A model generated the notes under the pieces. That model did no database searches and had not been told where the DNA came from. It was given only the letters and a program-made list of their open reading frames with translations. This document shows, in pieces, positions 1 to 9,244 of a DNA stretch of 21,760 bases (positions are counted from its first letter, which is position 1; each line of letters starts with the position of its first letter). The DNA comes from UMGS1002 sp964463325. Its GTDB lineage: Bacteria; Bacillota; Clostridia; Oscillospirales; CAG-272. Where the stretch lies: positions 1-21,760 of the forward strand of contig CAYXBY010000028.1 in the NCBI GenBank assembly GCA_964463325.1, written 5' to 3'. Both the position numbers and the translations under genes were made by a program.

Positions 1-1464
1 CGCGCGCTTCTCTTTTTTGAACCATTGCCGTATCTTGGACCGCGCCTCGCTGGTCTTTACTATCTTCAGCCAGTCGCGACTGGGGACTTTGGATGCCGAC
101 GAGGTCAAAATCTCAACTATCTCACCATTTTGCGGCACGCGATCGATCGGCACTATCATGCCGTTTATTTTGGCACCAACCATCTTGTTACCGACAGCCG
201 AATGAATGGCATAGGCGAAGTCTATCACCGTCGAGCCCGATGGCAGCGCAATGAGGTCGCCCTTAGGGGTGAAAATGTAGGTCTCTTCCTGAAAGATATC
301 GGTTTTGATAGCCTGCAAAAACTCATCGGGATCGCGCGCATCATCCTCAGTCTCAATCAGGCGTGAGATCCACTCAAGCCGCTTATCGATGTTTTCTGCC
401 GCCTGCTCACCACTCTTATATTTCCAATGAGCTGCGACTCCGTATTCAGCGATATGGTGCATTTCCCATGTGCGTATCTGCACCTCAAATGGCACACCGT
501 CACGACCGATGACCGTGGTATGCAGCGAGCGGTACATATTCGCCTTGGGCGTCGAAATATAATCCTTAAATCGTCCCGGGATGGAACTGAACATCTCGTG
601 TATAAGTCCCAGTACGGTATAGCACTCGAGCTCGGTGTCGACTATTATGCGGATGGCATAAAAGTCATAAATCTCATCAAAGCTCTTGTTGTGGTTATAC
701 ATTTTCTTGTATATGCTATAGACCGATTTAACGCGTCCCTCCAACGTATACTTTATATTGTTTTCATGCAGCTTTTCCTCAATGCTCTGCCGCACATTCT
801 CAATAAGGTCGCGATTCTGACCAAACTTTCGCTCGATATCTGTCTTTACTTCGCCATATCCAATAGGATCAAGGTAATACAAGCCTAAATCCTCCAGCTC
901 CTGCTTCATACGCTGCATACCAAGTCTGTGTGCCAGCGGAGCGTAGACCTGCATGGTCTCAAGCGCAGTCACACGCTGCTTGGCCTCGGGCTTGGCAGAC
1001 AGCGTGCGCATATTGTGCAGCCTGTCGCAAAGCTTGATGAATATTACGCGAATATCCTTGGACATCGCAAAAAGCATTTTGCGAATATTCTCAATATGCG
1101 CCTCTTCCTTGTCCTCGACCTGCATCGTAACCAGCTTTGTAAGTCCGTCGACCAGCACCGCCACATCGGAGCCGAAGCGCTTTTCTATATCCTTAAGATT
1201 GGTTTTATCCGAGCAATCCTCAACCGTATCATGAAGCAGCGCGGCGCAAATCGAGTCAGTATCCAGCTCCATCTGAGCAGCTATTTCTGCAACAGCTATA
1301 GGATGCGATATATATGCCTCGCCACTGGCGCGAAATTGCCCCTCGTGAAGTGCGGCGGCATACTCAAAGGCCCGCTGTATCTTCTCAGTGTCATACCGCT
1401 TGCCGGTATCACGCAGAATGCTCAGCAGTCTGTCGATATTCAGTGAAACCTTTTGATCTTCCAT
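1..1464 (-). CDS. rel: Bifunctional (p)ppGpp synthetase/hydrolase Rel (RelA/SpoT family), 3' end outside window
   Basis: The gene makes and degrades the alarmone (p)ppGpp in the stringent response. The 488 codons seen run off the left edge. The N-terminal HD hydrolase domain carries the motif HDTVED at residues 78-83. The synthetase domain contains GRFKDYISTPK; RFKD fits the RxKD signature of bifunctional Rel enzymes rather than the ExDD of synthetase-only RelA. A TGS domain follows (IFTPKGDLIALPSGST), then the start of the linker. The ATG at 1464 has a GGAGGGA ribosome binding site at 1477-1471. The start lies 22 nt after the recJ stop, so both are probably on one transcript, a common arrangement in Firmicutes. 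The usual family length is about 730-780 residues, so roughly the helical, zinc-finger and ACT parts are missing here. Family assignment is very secure. Confidence 0.96.
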   Translation of the reverse strand, partial: MEDQKVSLNIDRLLSILRDTGKRYDTEKIQRAFEYAAALHEGQFRASGEAYISHPIAVAEIAAQMELDTDSICAALLHDTVEDCSDKTNLKDIEKRFGSDVAVLVDGLTKLVTMQVEDKEEAHIENIRKMLFAMSKDIRVIFIKLCDRLHNMRTLSAKPEAKQRVTALETMQVYAPLAHRLGMQRMKQELEDLGLYYLDPIGYGEVKTDIERKFGQNRDLIENVRQSIEEKLHENNIKYTLEGRVKSVYSIYKKMYNHNKSFDEIYDFYAIRIIVDTELECYTVLGLIHEMFSSIPGRFKDYISTPKANMYRSLHTTVIGRDGVPFEVQIRTWEMHHIAEYGVAAHWKYKSGEQAAENIDKRLEWISRLIETEDDARDPDEFLQAIKTDIFQEETYIFTPKGDLIALPSGSTVIDFAYAIHSAVGNKMVGAKINGMIVPIDRVPQNGEIVEILTSSASKVPSRDWLKIVKTSEARSKIRQWFKKEKRA

Positions 1465-1486
1465 AACGATTCCCTCCGGAATAATG

Positions 1487-3682
1487 TTATATCCGTCCGC
1501 TGCATTGCCCTCTAAGCTTTCTCAGCACGGATGACTTTTCTATGCTCGTCTTGGACTGGCCGTTTGGTATCTCAAAGCTCAGCAACTCTTCATCAATGCG
1601 CTCGATATTACATATTTGAAGCTCGCGGAATATTCGAAGAATGAACATCAGCTTGACATAGTTTATCTTCCGCTGCGGTGCAGCCATATACAGCAGCGAA
1701 AGCAGCGTGCGCTCGGACATGGAATCATGCCCTATACGATATTCTCTCCTGAGTACTCTATATACTTCAGCGAGATCCTCGCGATCAGGGACAAAGTCCT
1801 CCTCCGGTGAAAATTCACCGCCTGCCTTTACCTCGTCATATCTGCGGCGCAATACGGCATATTCATCCTCATGCTCACCCGACATGCGCATATCTGATAT
1901 TATCATCTGTACTGTTCGATTTCCTTGGAACTCATTGATATCCACACTAAACAGTACATCTACATATTCACCCTCGTGCACATTCAGCTTAGAGCTCGGC
2001 ATATTGAAATACATACCGCAAATGCTGTTTTCACCGTCGGACAGCATAAGCTTCGTGTGCTTGCCAGCGCTGACGGCTATAATACGCTCCACTCTGACGC
2101 CACGTGCAACAAATTCGGGCACCGGATTAGAGACGCCAAATGGCTCCAGCTGATACAGCTCAGTTGCAAAGCCGAGAGTCACATCGCAAAGCTTTATCTC
2201 ACAATCAGCCTCAAGGCAAACACTCATTGCCTCATCGCCGAGATTCTTGGCAGCATACTCATTAATACGTTCAATGAACGCTGGGATCTTAGAACGCTTT
2301 ATTGTCAGCCCTGCGGCTAACTCATGACCACCGAATTTTACCAGCAGATCCTCACAATATGTAAGTGCATCCACGAGATTCATGCCCTTAACGCTGCGAC
2401 CTGAGCCCTTACCGGTATCATCCTCGCAGGAATATCCGCGGGTACTGCCGTCAAATGATATCAGCACCGACGGCAAACCGTATCGCTCGGTTATCCGCGA
2501 AGACACAATACCGATTATCCCCTGCCGCCAATTATCATCATCCAAAACAATAACCTTGTTATGAGCAAAATCGAAATACTTTTCAATCCTTTTATAAGCC
2601 TGCTCAGCAATACGATTCTCCTCAATCTGACGCTGCCGATTAATTTCACAAAGCTTAGTTGCAAATTCCTGCGCAGTAGCCTTATCCTCTGCCAGCAGCA
2701 GCTCTACAGCATATTTTGCATGGCTCATACGTCCCGCCGCATTAAGTCGCGGGGCTATACTGTAACCAATATAATTTGAGGTTATCTTGCGACGGACAGG
2801 AGGGTATTTCGAGGTTGTCGGCGCTGTAGACGCCTCTATCAGTGCCTCAATGCCTGGACGCTTGGTATCTGCCAGCATGCGCAATCCCATCGCAACGATC
2901 AAACGGTTCTCATCCGCAATCGGCATAACATCCGCCACCGTACCGATAGCAGCAAAATCAGCATACTCATAGCATATGCGACGAACACCATCTATGTCCT
3001 GACCACCGGCACGCCGTTCACGCGCTATCTCGCAGGCGCACAACACCTTAAACACCACTCCGACTCCCGCAAGCTCCTTAAATGGATACTCGCAGTCTGG
3101 ACGGTGAGGATTTACGACTGCACAGGCTCGTGGCAGCTCTGCGCGACACTCGTGGTGATCAGTAACCACCATATCAATGCCGAGTCCTGCCGCATACTCA
3201 GCCTCATCATTGGCCGTGATGCCGGTATCAACCGTTATTATAAGGTCGAAGTCTTCACTCGCCAGCTTGTCAACAGCACTGCGCGACAAGCCGTAGCCTT
3301 CCCCGCTGCGGCTGGGAATATAATACCACACATCCGCCCCACGGTTACTTAAATACAGCCACATGGCCGACACGGAGGTAACTCCATCCACGTCATAGTC
3401 GCCATAAATAACAATCTTCTCCCCCTCCTCGATTGCCTGCTCGATACGCTCGACCGCAGGCTCAATATCCTTGAGCAGGAAGGGATCGTGTAAAATGCTT
3501 TCTGCATTTTTCAAAAAAATGTCTGCTTTGTCAGGTGTATCGTAGCCACGATTACACAGCAGCTTCGATATAATGGGGGAAATTTTCAGCGTTCTGCACA
3601 GCTCATCAGCAGCCGCACAATGCTCCGAATTGCTCTCATCATACTTAATATTCCAGATTTTTTGTCTTTTTTTAGGTTCCAT
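1487..3682 (-). CDS. recJ: Single-stranded-DNA-specific exonuclease RecJ
   Basis: RecJ degrades single-stranded DNA 5' to 3' in recombination and mismatch or base excision repair in the cytoplasm. The DHH phosphoesterase motifs are visible: GDYDVDGVTS (residues 94-103), VDTG (151-154) and TDHHE (174-178). The DHHA1 motif FGGHELAAG follows, then an OB-type region and a C-terminal extension of about 150 residues often present in Firmicutes RecJ. An in-frame extension reaches back to 3745, but I choose the ATG at 3682 because GGAG at 3692-3689 stands 6 nt before it and the sequence from MEPKKRQ resembles usual RecJ N-termini. This gives 731 residues. The 112 nt upstream, to the rseC stop, contain a TTGACA but no convincing -10 element. 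The gene precedes rel by 22 nt. Confidence 0.95.
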   Translation of the reverse strand: MEPKKRQKIWNIKYDESNSEHCAAADELCRTLKISPIISKLLCNRGYDTPDKADIFLKNAESILHDPFLLKDIEPAVERIEQAIEEGEKIVIYGDYDVDGVTSVSAMWLYLSNRGADVWYYIPSRSGEGYGLSRSAVDKLASEDFDLIITVDTGITANDEAEYAAGLGIDMVVTDHHECRAELPRACAVVNPHRPDCEYPFKELAGVGVVFKVLCACEIARERRAGGQDIDGVRRICYEYADFAAIGTVADVMPIADENRLIVAMGLRMLADTKRPGIEALIEASTAPTTSKYPPVRRKITSNYIGYSIAPRLNAAGRMSHAKYAVELLLAEDKATAQEFATKLCEINRQRQIEENRIAEQAYKRIEKYFDFAHNKVIVLDDDNWRQGIIGIVSSRITERYGLPSVLISFDGSTRGYSCEDDTGKGSGRSVKGMNLVDALTYCEDLLVKFGGHELAAGLTIKRSKIPAFIERINEYAAKNLGDEAMSVCLEADCEIKLCDVTLGFATELYQLEPFGVSNPVPEFVARGVRVERIIAVSAGKHTKLMLSDGENSICGMYFNMPSSKLNVHEGEYVDVLFSVDINEFQGNRTVQMIISDMRMSGEHEDEYAVLRRRYDEVKAGGEFSPEEDFVPDREDLAEVYRVLRREYRIGHDSMSERTLLSLLYMAAPQRKINYVKLMFILRIFRELQICNIERIDEELLSFEIPNGQSKTSIEKSSVLRKLRGQCSGRI

Positions 3683-3794
3683 GCTTAACTCCGTTCCGTT
3701 TTCGCACGAGAATGTCAATCTGCACATTTCACCTGCGCATAACAATTATTTATCATTTTCGCCATCGGCGTTATTGATCATATCACTTCAATAA

Positions 3795-4223
3795 TCATTC
3801 CAGTATCTCGACTATTTCTGCATCACAGCGACGACTTACAATTATCGCAGAATAAGCTCCAACTCCAATAAAGCTGACCGCCATACCAACCAGCGCGCCG
3901 CCAGCCTGCCAGGCCTCACTGTCTCCCAGCATTCCGCCTATCCACCATCCAAGTGCCGCCGTCAGCAGCGGCAGTAAAAACACCAGCCAGGCATATCCGA
4001 GTACACGCTTGGAATCTGTCTCAACCCTTACACGTTGCCCCGGCACAGCCCCCAGAGGATTTCGCACACGCAAGCTTAGCTTGGCATCACTGCCCGTCAA
4101 AGTACAGATACTGCAACCAGCTCCATCCTTATTTTTGTGACAGCCATCACATGCAGCCTTGCGGCGCACCTCGACAACCGCACTCGCGCCAGCAGCGCTT
4201 ATTACCAATGCCTCAGTTACCAT
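3795..4223 (-). CDS. rseC: RseC/MucC-family membrane protein with four-cysteine N-terminus
   Basis: This 142-residue protein matches the RseC (SoxR-reducing system / MucC) family. It has an N-terminal soluble part with Cys25, Cys28, Cys37 and Cys40 in the pattern CDGC...CSIC, then two membrane segments at about 75-99 and 107-129, then a short cytoplasmic tail. In Proteobacteria RseC works with Rnf-type proteins to reduce SoxR; in Clostridia its role is poorly defined, and the four cysteines suggest metal, Fe-S or thiol redox binding. An ATG 18 nt upstream is also in frame, but AGAGG at 4235-4231 sits 7 nt before the ATG at 4223, which decides the start. It lies 21 nt after the COG2509 flavoprotein stop, so a shared redox role is possible, though this is inference. 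Confidence 0.85.
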   Translation of the reverse strand: MVTEALVISAAGASAVVEVRRKAACDGCHKNKDGAGCSICTLTGSDAKLSLRVRNPLGAVPGQRVRVETDSKRVLGYAWLVFLLPLLTAALGWWIGGMLGDSEAWQAGGALVGMAVSFIGVGAYSAIIVSRRCDAEIVEILE

Positions 4224-4244
4224 AGGCAAACCTCTACACAATTA

Positions 4245-5852
4245 TTATTTTTCAATCGGCGCAAAGCGACGCATTATTGCCTCAGCCACACGTATGCCAT
4301 CAACCGCAGCGCTTGTAATGCCACCTGCATAACCGGCGCCTTCGCCGCACGGGTAAACCCGATCATAACCGGGAGCCGTCAGCGCATCACCGCGTATTAT
4401 GCGCACTGGGGAGGATGTCCGCGTCTCTGCGGCGGTAAGCACCGCCTCAGGTGCATCGAAGCCTTGAAGGCGACGTCCAAAGCTCACAATACCACGCTTC
4501 AAATTGCGAGTTACTCTTTCGGGAAATATACCGTCGAGTGGCGTTACGCAAACAAAGCCATCCATATATGTTGGCATGATGGTTGATGGCTCATGCACGC
4601 ATTTGCCCGTTAAAAAGTCGCCTACTGTCTCTATTGGTGCGCGGAAGCTACTGCCACCAGCCTTAAAAGCCGCTTGCTCAATGCGCCGCTGATACTCTAT
4701 TGCCGCCTCCGGCGTCGCACCGTAATCCTCCGGCAAAACGCTGACAGCTACAGCACAGTTGGCATTTCGGCCGTCTCTTGCATAATAGCTCATGCCATTG
4801 ACTACGATTCCACCATCCTCAGATGCAGCCGCAGCAACAACGCCGCCAGGACACATGCAAAAGGTGTATACTCCTCGATCTCCGCGCGTATCAGACAGTG
4901 TATATTCAGCGTGTCCAAGTCTACAATCGCCAGCATGCCTGCCATACATCGCATGGTCAATGTCGCGCTGAAGATGTTCAATTCTTACTCCAACCGAAAA
5001 AGCTTTTGGTTCAACACGAAAACCACGTCGGCTCAGCATGCGGTATGTATCTCGCGCGCTGTGTCCCGGTGCCATTACAAGTGCGCCGCAGGCAATGTCG
5101 CCGCATGTCGTGTGTGCAAGCAAGCCGTCAGGGCGCTGCTCGATATCATCAAGCCGGCAATTAAATATAACGCGACCGCCACGGCCCTCTATTTCATCGA
5201 GCAGGCTTTGCGTCACATAACGCAACACATCCGTTCCAACATGAGGCTTTGCGCGTGTTAATACTTGCGGTGGAGCGCCATGCTCTGCCAGCGTATGTAA
5301 TACAAAGGAGCAGCGTGAGTCATTTATTCTCGTTACCAGCTTGCCATCGGAAAATGTTCCGGCGCCACCAGCCCCGAACTGAATATTTGACTCACAATTG
5401 AGCTTTTGATATCTGTTAAAGCGTTCAACCGCCGCCACTCGATCGCTTACACATCCGCCTCTGTCGATCACAATGGGTGAATAACCATTTCGCGCCAGAA
5501 GCAGCCCGCAGAACATACCCGCCGGGCCTGTGCCAACAACAAGCGGTGAAGCCGACAGTCGCTCCGTCCCATACACAACATCGATCTTTGGCTCAATATA
5601 TTCACGCCCGCCGATCGACTTGAGATCATCACCATGTGGCAGCATGCTGCCCTCGACCAAAACCGAGCATACCATCCTGATATTATCACGGTGGCGAGCA
5701 TCAAAAGCTCGACGATAGATCTCATACTTCAATCTAACAGTGTCGTTATTGAATCCGCGAAGCCTTGCTGATGCCTCCATAAATGCCTGATCGTCCGACG
5801 CGTTGAACGGCAGATTAATACCATCAAGCACTATTCTGCTGATTTCTACCAT
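4245..5852 (-). CDS. FAD-dependent dehydrogenase of the COG2509 family
   Basis: A 535-residue flavoprotein of the NAD(FAD)-utilizing dehydrogenase group (COG2509). An N-terminal domain of about 100 residues precedes the dinucleotide-binding motif VVGTGPAGMFCGLLLA (about 105-120). The FAD-binding C-terminus is typical (YPCGEGAGYAGGITSAA, then DGIRVAEAI). An internal GGAGTFSDGKL segment is also characteristic. The substrate is unknown for the family. The ATG at 5852 overlaps the cdaR stop as TGATG, with GAGG at 5864-5861 in front, so translation is coupled to cdaR. A TTG one codon earlier is less likely. It lies between c-di-AMP genes and the RseC-like protein; the latter may be a membrane redox partner (inference only). 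The family call is secure, the function is not. Confidence 0.9.
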   Translation of the reverse strand: MVEISRIVLDGINLPFNASDDQAFMEASARLRGFNNDTVRLKYEIYRRAFDARHRDNIRMVCSVLVEGSMLPHGDDLKSIGGREYIEPKIDVVYGTERLSASPLVVGTGPAGMFCGLLLARNGYSPIVIDRGGCVSDRVAAVERFNRYQKLNCESNIQFGAGGAGTFSDGKLVTRINDSRCSFVLHTLAEHGAPPQVLTRAKPHVGTDVLRYVTQSLLDEIEGRGGRVIFNCRLDDIEQRPDGLLAHTTCGDIACGALVMAPGHSARDTYRMLSRRGFRVEPKAFSVGVRIEHLQRDIDHAMYGRHAGDCRLGHAEYTLSDTRGDRGVYTFCMCPGGVVAAAASEDGGIVVNGMSYYARDGRNANCAVAVSVLPEDYGATPEAAIEYQRRIEQAAFKAGGSSFRAPIETVGDFLTGKCVHEPSTIMPTYMDGFVCVTPLDGIFPERVTRNLKRGIVSFGRRLQGFDAPEAVLTAAETRTSSPVRIIRGDALTAPGYDRVYPCGEGAGYAGGITSAAVDGIRVAEAIMRRFAPIEK

Positions 5853-6940
5853 CAATAAATCCTCTCAATGTCAATTGAAACTCCGCGTTCCGAATCAACC
5901 ACAGATACGCCCTCTGGCAGGTCAAATCTACTGATATGCAATATCAACGGCTGTCCTACCTGAATATCTCCGTCGTTGACAGTATATACATACAGCTCGT
6001 CTATACCGTTCACCAGCTGAGGATCACCAACTATCGTCACCTCCGACGGATGCAAGCTGACGTTGTAATTCGAGCTTACGCCATTTGTAAACCTGATTTT
6101 CAGCGGAACTTTTTTATTTGTTGTCACCTTGACGGCTACCTTGATTTCGGAAACATTGCATTTGACATAAGGATTGGAAATCTGCATGCCGTATTCATCA
6201 AACAGCCCCACCGTACCGACCAGGCTCAAGCTTTTGTCGATTACCCCGGCATTAAATGATACTGCGGCATACGCAACCGTGTCAAGAACCGATGCAGGAC
6301 CGCTGATAACCACTGTTTCGTGATCCGGCTGCGGCTCTCCGAGAGAATACTCGGCACTGAGCACATAGTCAAGCTTCACCTTGACATCTACCGTTCGACT
6401 TGTATTAACATCAACATTAACAGCTATCTGGCTCGGCTCTATAGAGACCAGCGTCGAATTCTTCGGCAGTTCAACCTGTACCGGGAGGTTATAATGCCCG
6501 GTTTCGGTTATCTGGCTAACGTCAACATACACCCTAACGTCATCTGCAGTCAGCGAGCTAATATCGCCGCGCTTGCCGGCAAGTGTAACCGTAACAGAAC
6601 GATCATAGCCCTCGATCACGGACATATTTGCTGAGCTGAGCGAGGAAGCTCCCTGAATAGAAACGTTTACTCCAGACAGACTTTGCTCAAAACCGGTTTT
6701 CTCGGTATTCATAACGTATAGCCACATTGAAACAGCCAGTAGCAGACACATTGCAAATGCCCACCTGTCCCCACGTGACCCGCGCTTGCCAGTCAGCCAA
6801 TCACGAACGACCTCCGCATAGCTCTTAATCAATTCAGCAGCTTGCGTCCATAAATTTCCGCGCAGGCGCTTTGCAACATTTGCGTCGTCAAGCTGCTCCT
6901 CGCGGCGTAGAGGTTCGTTATTATTCCTGTTCGCCATCAT
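5852..6940 (-). CDS. cdaR: CdaR (YbbR-domain regulator of the di-adenylate cyclase)
   Basis: CdaR is a membrane-anchored protein with extracytoplasmic YbbR repeats that binds and tunes the cyclase CdaA/DacA. Here a cytoplasmic N-terminus of about 58 residues is followed by one membrane segment at about 60-77 (ending MWLYVMNTEK). The outside part then shows several YbbR-like beta repeats with motifs such as VTLAGKRGDISSL and VVISGPASVLD. The N-terminal cytoplasmic part is longer than in many homologues. Two ATGs stand in tandem (6940 and 6937), with GGAG at 6950-6947 placed 6 or 9 nt before them. The gene overlaps the end of dacA by about 20 nt and its TGA overlaps the next start. The dacA-cdaR pair is widely conserved in Firmicutes, which supports the call. 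No glmM follows it here. Confidence 0.92.
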   Translation of the reverse strand: MMANRNNNEPLRREEQLDDANVAKRLRGNLWTQAAELIKSYAEVVRDWLTGKRGSRGDRWAFAMCLLLAVSMWLYVMNTEKTGFEQSLSGVNVSIQGASSLSSANMSVIEGYDRSVTVTLAGKRGDISSLTADDVRVYVDVSQITETGHYNLPVQVELPKNSTLVSIEPSQIAVNVDVNTSRTVDVKVKLDYVLSAEYSLGEPQPDHETVVISGPASVLDTVAYAAVSFNAGVIDKSLSLVGTVGLFDEYGMQISNPYVKCNVSEIKVAVKVTTNKKVPLKIRFTNGVSSNYNVSLHPSEVTIVGDPQLVNGIDELYVYTVNDGDIQVGQPLILHISRFDLPEGVSVVDSERGVSIDIERIY

Positions 6941-7823
6941 CTATGTCTCCTGCGTCGTTATTTAACGTTTGATGAGTGCGTGCCATACGCTGACCGTTGT
7001 GGGACAGCAGTCGCAGCAGCTCGTGCTTAAGAGTATTGTAATTATAATTGCGAGTGATCACTCCCTCACAAGCGATGGATATAATGCCAGTCTCCTCCGA
7101 AACAACGACCACCACTGCGTCGCTCACCTCACTGATGCCGATCGCTGCGCGATGCCGCGTACCCATGCTGTTATCGATATTTTCAGCAGCCGTCAGCGGC
7201 AATACGCAGCCTGCGGCATATATCTGCATGTCACGAATTACTACCGCGCCATCGTGGAACGGAGCTTTGTCGTAAAAAATATTCTGGAGCAATCTTGACG
7301 AAAGCTTTGCACATATCTCATTCGACGGCTTAATATATTCGCCAAGCTTGACCGATCGTTCCAGGACGATCAAAGCGCCGGTCTTATACAACGACATATC
7401 GCAAGCAGCCTCGCAAATGGAGTCGATCCCGGCAGTCATAGCAGCCATATCTCGTGCATCATTCGAGCCAATACTGCGAAGGCCCGAGAGAGGCGTATTA
7501 CCCACGCGCTCAAGAGCAGCGCGCAACTCAGGCTGAAACACGATGATGATGGCTATCATACCGACCTGATAGAAGTTCTGGAGGATAAATTTAATTGCGT
7601 GCATCTGAAAGGCCGTGCTCACCACCAACAGCGCAATAATCACAAACAGTCCTGACATGAGCTTTCCTGCGCGCCGATTTTTGACAAAATGATAAAGCGC
7701 AAAAAACAGGAGTGCGAGCAAAAGAATATCTAACAGGTCAACAAACCTAATATCAGCGATGGGGGAAAAAATATAATCCCGCAGATCGTTCCAAACGGCA
7801 ACGAATATATTATCTGAATTCAT
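6921..7823 (-). CDS. dacA: Membrane di-adenylate cyclase CdaA/DacA (c-di-AMP synthase)
   Basis: The enzyme condenses two ATP into c-di-AMP, a messenger for potassium, osmotic and cell-wall control. Three N-terminal membrane segments (about 29-47, 57-70 and 86-96) precede the DAC domain. The catalytic motifs are present: DGA at 191-193 in PFHDGAVV and RHR at 223-225 in GTRHRAAIGISE. The frame is open back to 7892, but GGAGG at 7838-7834 decides the start. It lies 10 nt before the ATG at 7823 and only 1 nt before the ATG at 7832, so 7823 (300 residues) is the better choice. A good sigma-A-type promoter lies upstream at 7903-7875. It is the first gene of a probable six-gene transcript, overlapping cdaR. 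The asparagine- and aspartate-rich C-terminal tail extends slightly past the usual 270-280 residues. Confidence 0.95.
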   Translation of the reverse strand: MNSDNIFVAVWNDLRDYIFSPIADIRFVDLLDILLLALLFFALYHFVKNRRAGKLMSGLFVIIALLVVSTAFQMHAIKFILQNFYQVGMIAIIIVFQPELRAALERVGNTPLSGLRSIGSNDARDMAAMTAGIDSICEAACDMSLYKTGALIVLERSVKLGEYIKPSNEICAKLSSRLLQNIFYDKAPFHDGAVVIRDMQIYAAGCVLPLTAAENIDNSMGTRHRAAIGISEVSDAVVVVVSEETGIISIACEGVITRNYNYNTLKHELLRLLSHNGQRMARTHQTLNNDAGDIDDGEQE

Positions 7824-7874
7824 ATTCGACATACCTCCGACAAACACGGCCAAATAAATAAAGGTGATTAAGAT

Positions 7875-7903
7875 ATTATAACACACAACCATCGAAATTT
7901 CAA
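7875..7903 (-). promoter_or_regulatory. Sigma-A-type promoter of the dacA gene row
   Basis: On the minus strand TTGAAA (7903-7898) and TATAAT (7880-7875) are separated by 17 nt. The predicted transcript starts about 45-50 nt before the dacA start at 7823. Confidence 0.75.
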
Positions 7904-8037
7904 ATGTTTTGGCTCATTGTTTACTAAATGTTTATATTTTATTTATATATCATCCACGCACCGCCTCCGACGTTTCCTAATGGCCGGATATTTAGTATTC
8001 TCAATAAGGCAAATTATAAACAGAGCGACGAAATGTA

Positions 8038-8066
8038 TTGATTTAACGATTCAAATGTGTTATAAT
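8038..8066 (+). promoter_or_regulatory. Sigma-A-type promoter of the alcohol dehydrogenase/epimerase pair
   Basis: TTGATT (8038-8043) and a perfect TATAAT (8061-8066) are separated by 17 nt. It is divergent from the dacA promoter, with about 130 AT-rich bases between the two in which I see no further gene or clear riboswitch fold. Confidence 0.7.
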
Positions 8067-8107
8067 ACTTACTGTTGAACAATTCCAAGGTATAGGAGTG
8101 TGATATC

Positions 8108-9244
8108 ATGAATTTCAGCATTGATCTTCCGGTCAGACTGATATCGGGCCGAGGCTGCCTGACCCAAAACAGCCAATCGCTCATTTTGGGCAAGCGTGCC
8201 ATTATCGTTTGCGGTGGCCACGGTGCAGCCGTAAGCGGCGCACTTGATGACGTCTGCCGCATATTGGAGGCAACGCAGGTTGAATATCTGATTTTTGACC
8301 GCATCACCGAAAATCCCCCGCTCGCAACCTGCTTTGACGGCGGTCAGGCGGCACACGCCTTCAGCGCCGATTTTGTGATTGGCATTGGCGGCGGCTCCTC
8401 ACTCGACGCAGCCAAGGCTATTGCTGCTTTTGCAGCCAATCCGGCCATCGAACCCGAGCAGCTGTTTGACGCGACCGCCATAGAGCGGTCTCCGCTCCCG
8501 CTCGCTCTCATTCCAACCACTGCCGGCACCGGCAGTGAGGCTAATCCCTATGCTGTCTTGACGCTGCCGGACGGCGTTCGCAAGCGCTCCTTTGTGCATC
8601 GTGGGGTATGGGCAAAAGTATCCTTCCTCGACCCCGGCTACACCAATTCCCTACCGCATCGCAGCACAATCTCATGTGCGCTGGATGCATTTGCCCACGG
8701 GCTGGAATCATATCTGTCACCAAAATCGACAGAACTATCCGCAATGATGGCCATGTACGCCATGCGCGGCATTTGGGACGTGCTGACGCGCTACCCCGAG
8801 CACTTTGACGACAACATGCGTGAGACGCTGCTTTATTGCTCCTGCGCTGCCGGCATCGCCATCAGCGTAACCGGCACCGGCTTCCCGCACCCGCTGGGCT
8901 ACCCCCTCACGCTGATTGACGGTATTCCCCACGGCGCCGCCTGCGCTGCATTTGACGGTGATTACATCGAATATAACGAACGTACAGAGCTTGGCCAGCA
9001 GAAAATGCAGCAGATCTACACCGCGCTTGGCACGACCTCGCGCATCATGAAGGAATATCTCCCCGCTCTATCCGAGGTTGAGCTCGAGATGACCGAGCAG
9101 GACATTGCCGAGCGGATCGAGCTTATCTGCAACGCCAAAAATTATTCGAACAGCCCGTATGTGATCACAAAAGGCGAAATGATAGAGATATATCGCAAGC
9201 ATTTCTTAAAAACGGAACAGAAAGGTAGGCATAAACATGCTTGA
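8108..9244 (+). CDS. Iron-containing (group III) alcohol dehydrogenase
   Basis: A 378-residue NAD(P)-dependent dehydrogenase of the Fe-ADH family, which interconverts alcohols and aldehydes or ketones. The nucleotide-binding motif GGGSSLD is at 94-100 and PTTAGTGSE at 136-144. Metal ligands can be assigned by the FucO pattern: Asp193 and His197 (LDAFAHGLE), His261 (GFPHPLGY) and His275 (GIPHGAAC). All four are present, so the enzyme should be active. The substrate cannot be told from sequence; the partner gene suggests a sugar-derived aldehyde or ketone (inference). GGAG at 8095-8098 lies 9 nt before the ATG. The stop overlaps the next gene by 8 nt, so the two proteins are made together. Confidence 0.92.
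   Translation: MNFSIDLPVRLISGRGCLTQNSQSLILGKRAIIVCGGHGAAVSGALDDVCRILEATQVEYLIFDRITENPPLATCFDGGQAAHAFSADFVIGIGGGSSLDAAKAIAAFAANPAIEPEQLFDATAIERSPLPLALIPTTAGTGSEANPYAVLTLPDGVRKRSFVHRGVWAKVSFLDPGYTNSLPHRSTISCALDAFAHGLESYLSPKSTELSAMMAMYAMRGIWDVLTRYPEHFDDNMRETLLYCSCAAGIAISVTGTGFPHPLGYPLTLIDGIPHGAACAAFDGDYIEYNERTELGQQKMQQIYTALGTTSRIMKEYLPALSEVELEMTEQDIAERIELICNAKNYSNSPYVITKGEMIEIYRKHFLKTEQKGRHKHA

Noticed and set aside
4674..5261. A 195-codon open frame on the plus strand
   Set aside because: It is antisense to the well-supported COG2509 flavoprotein gene and has no recognisable domain.
7904..8037. A possible riboswitch or small RNA in the AT-rich gap between dacA and the dehydrogenase gene
   Set aside because: It lies upstream of both promoters, so it would not be in either leader, and I see no stable fold or known conserved core.
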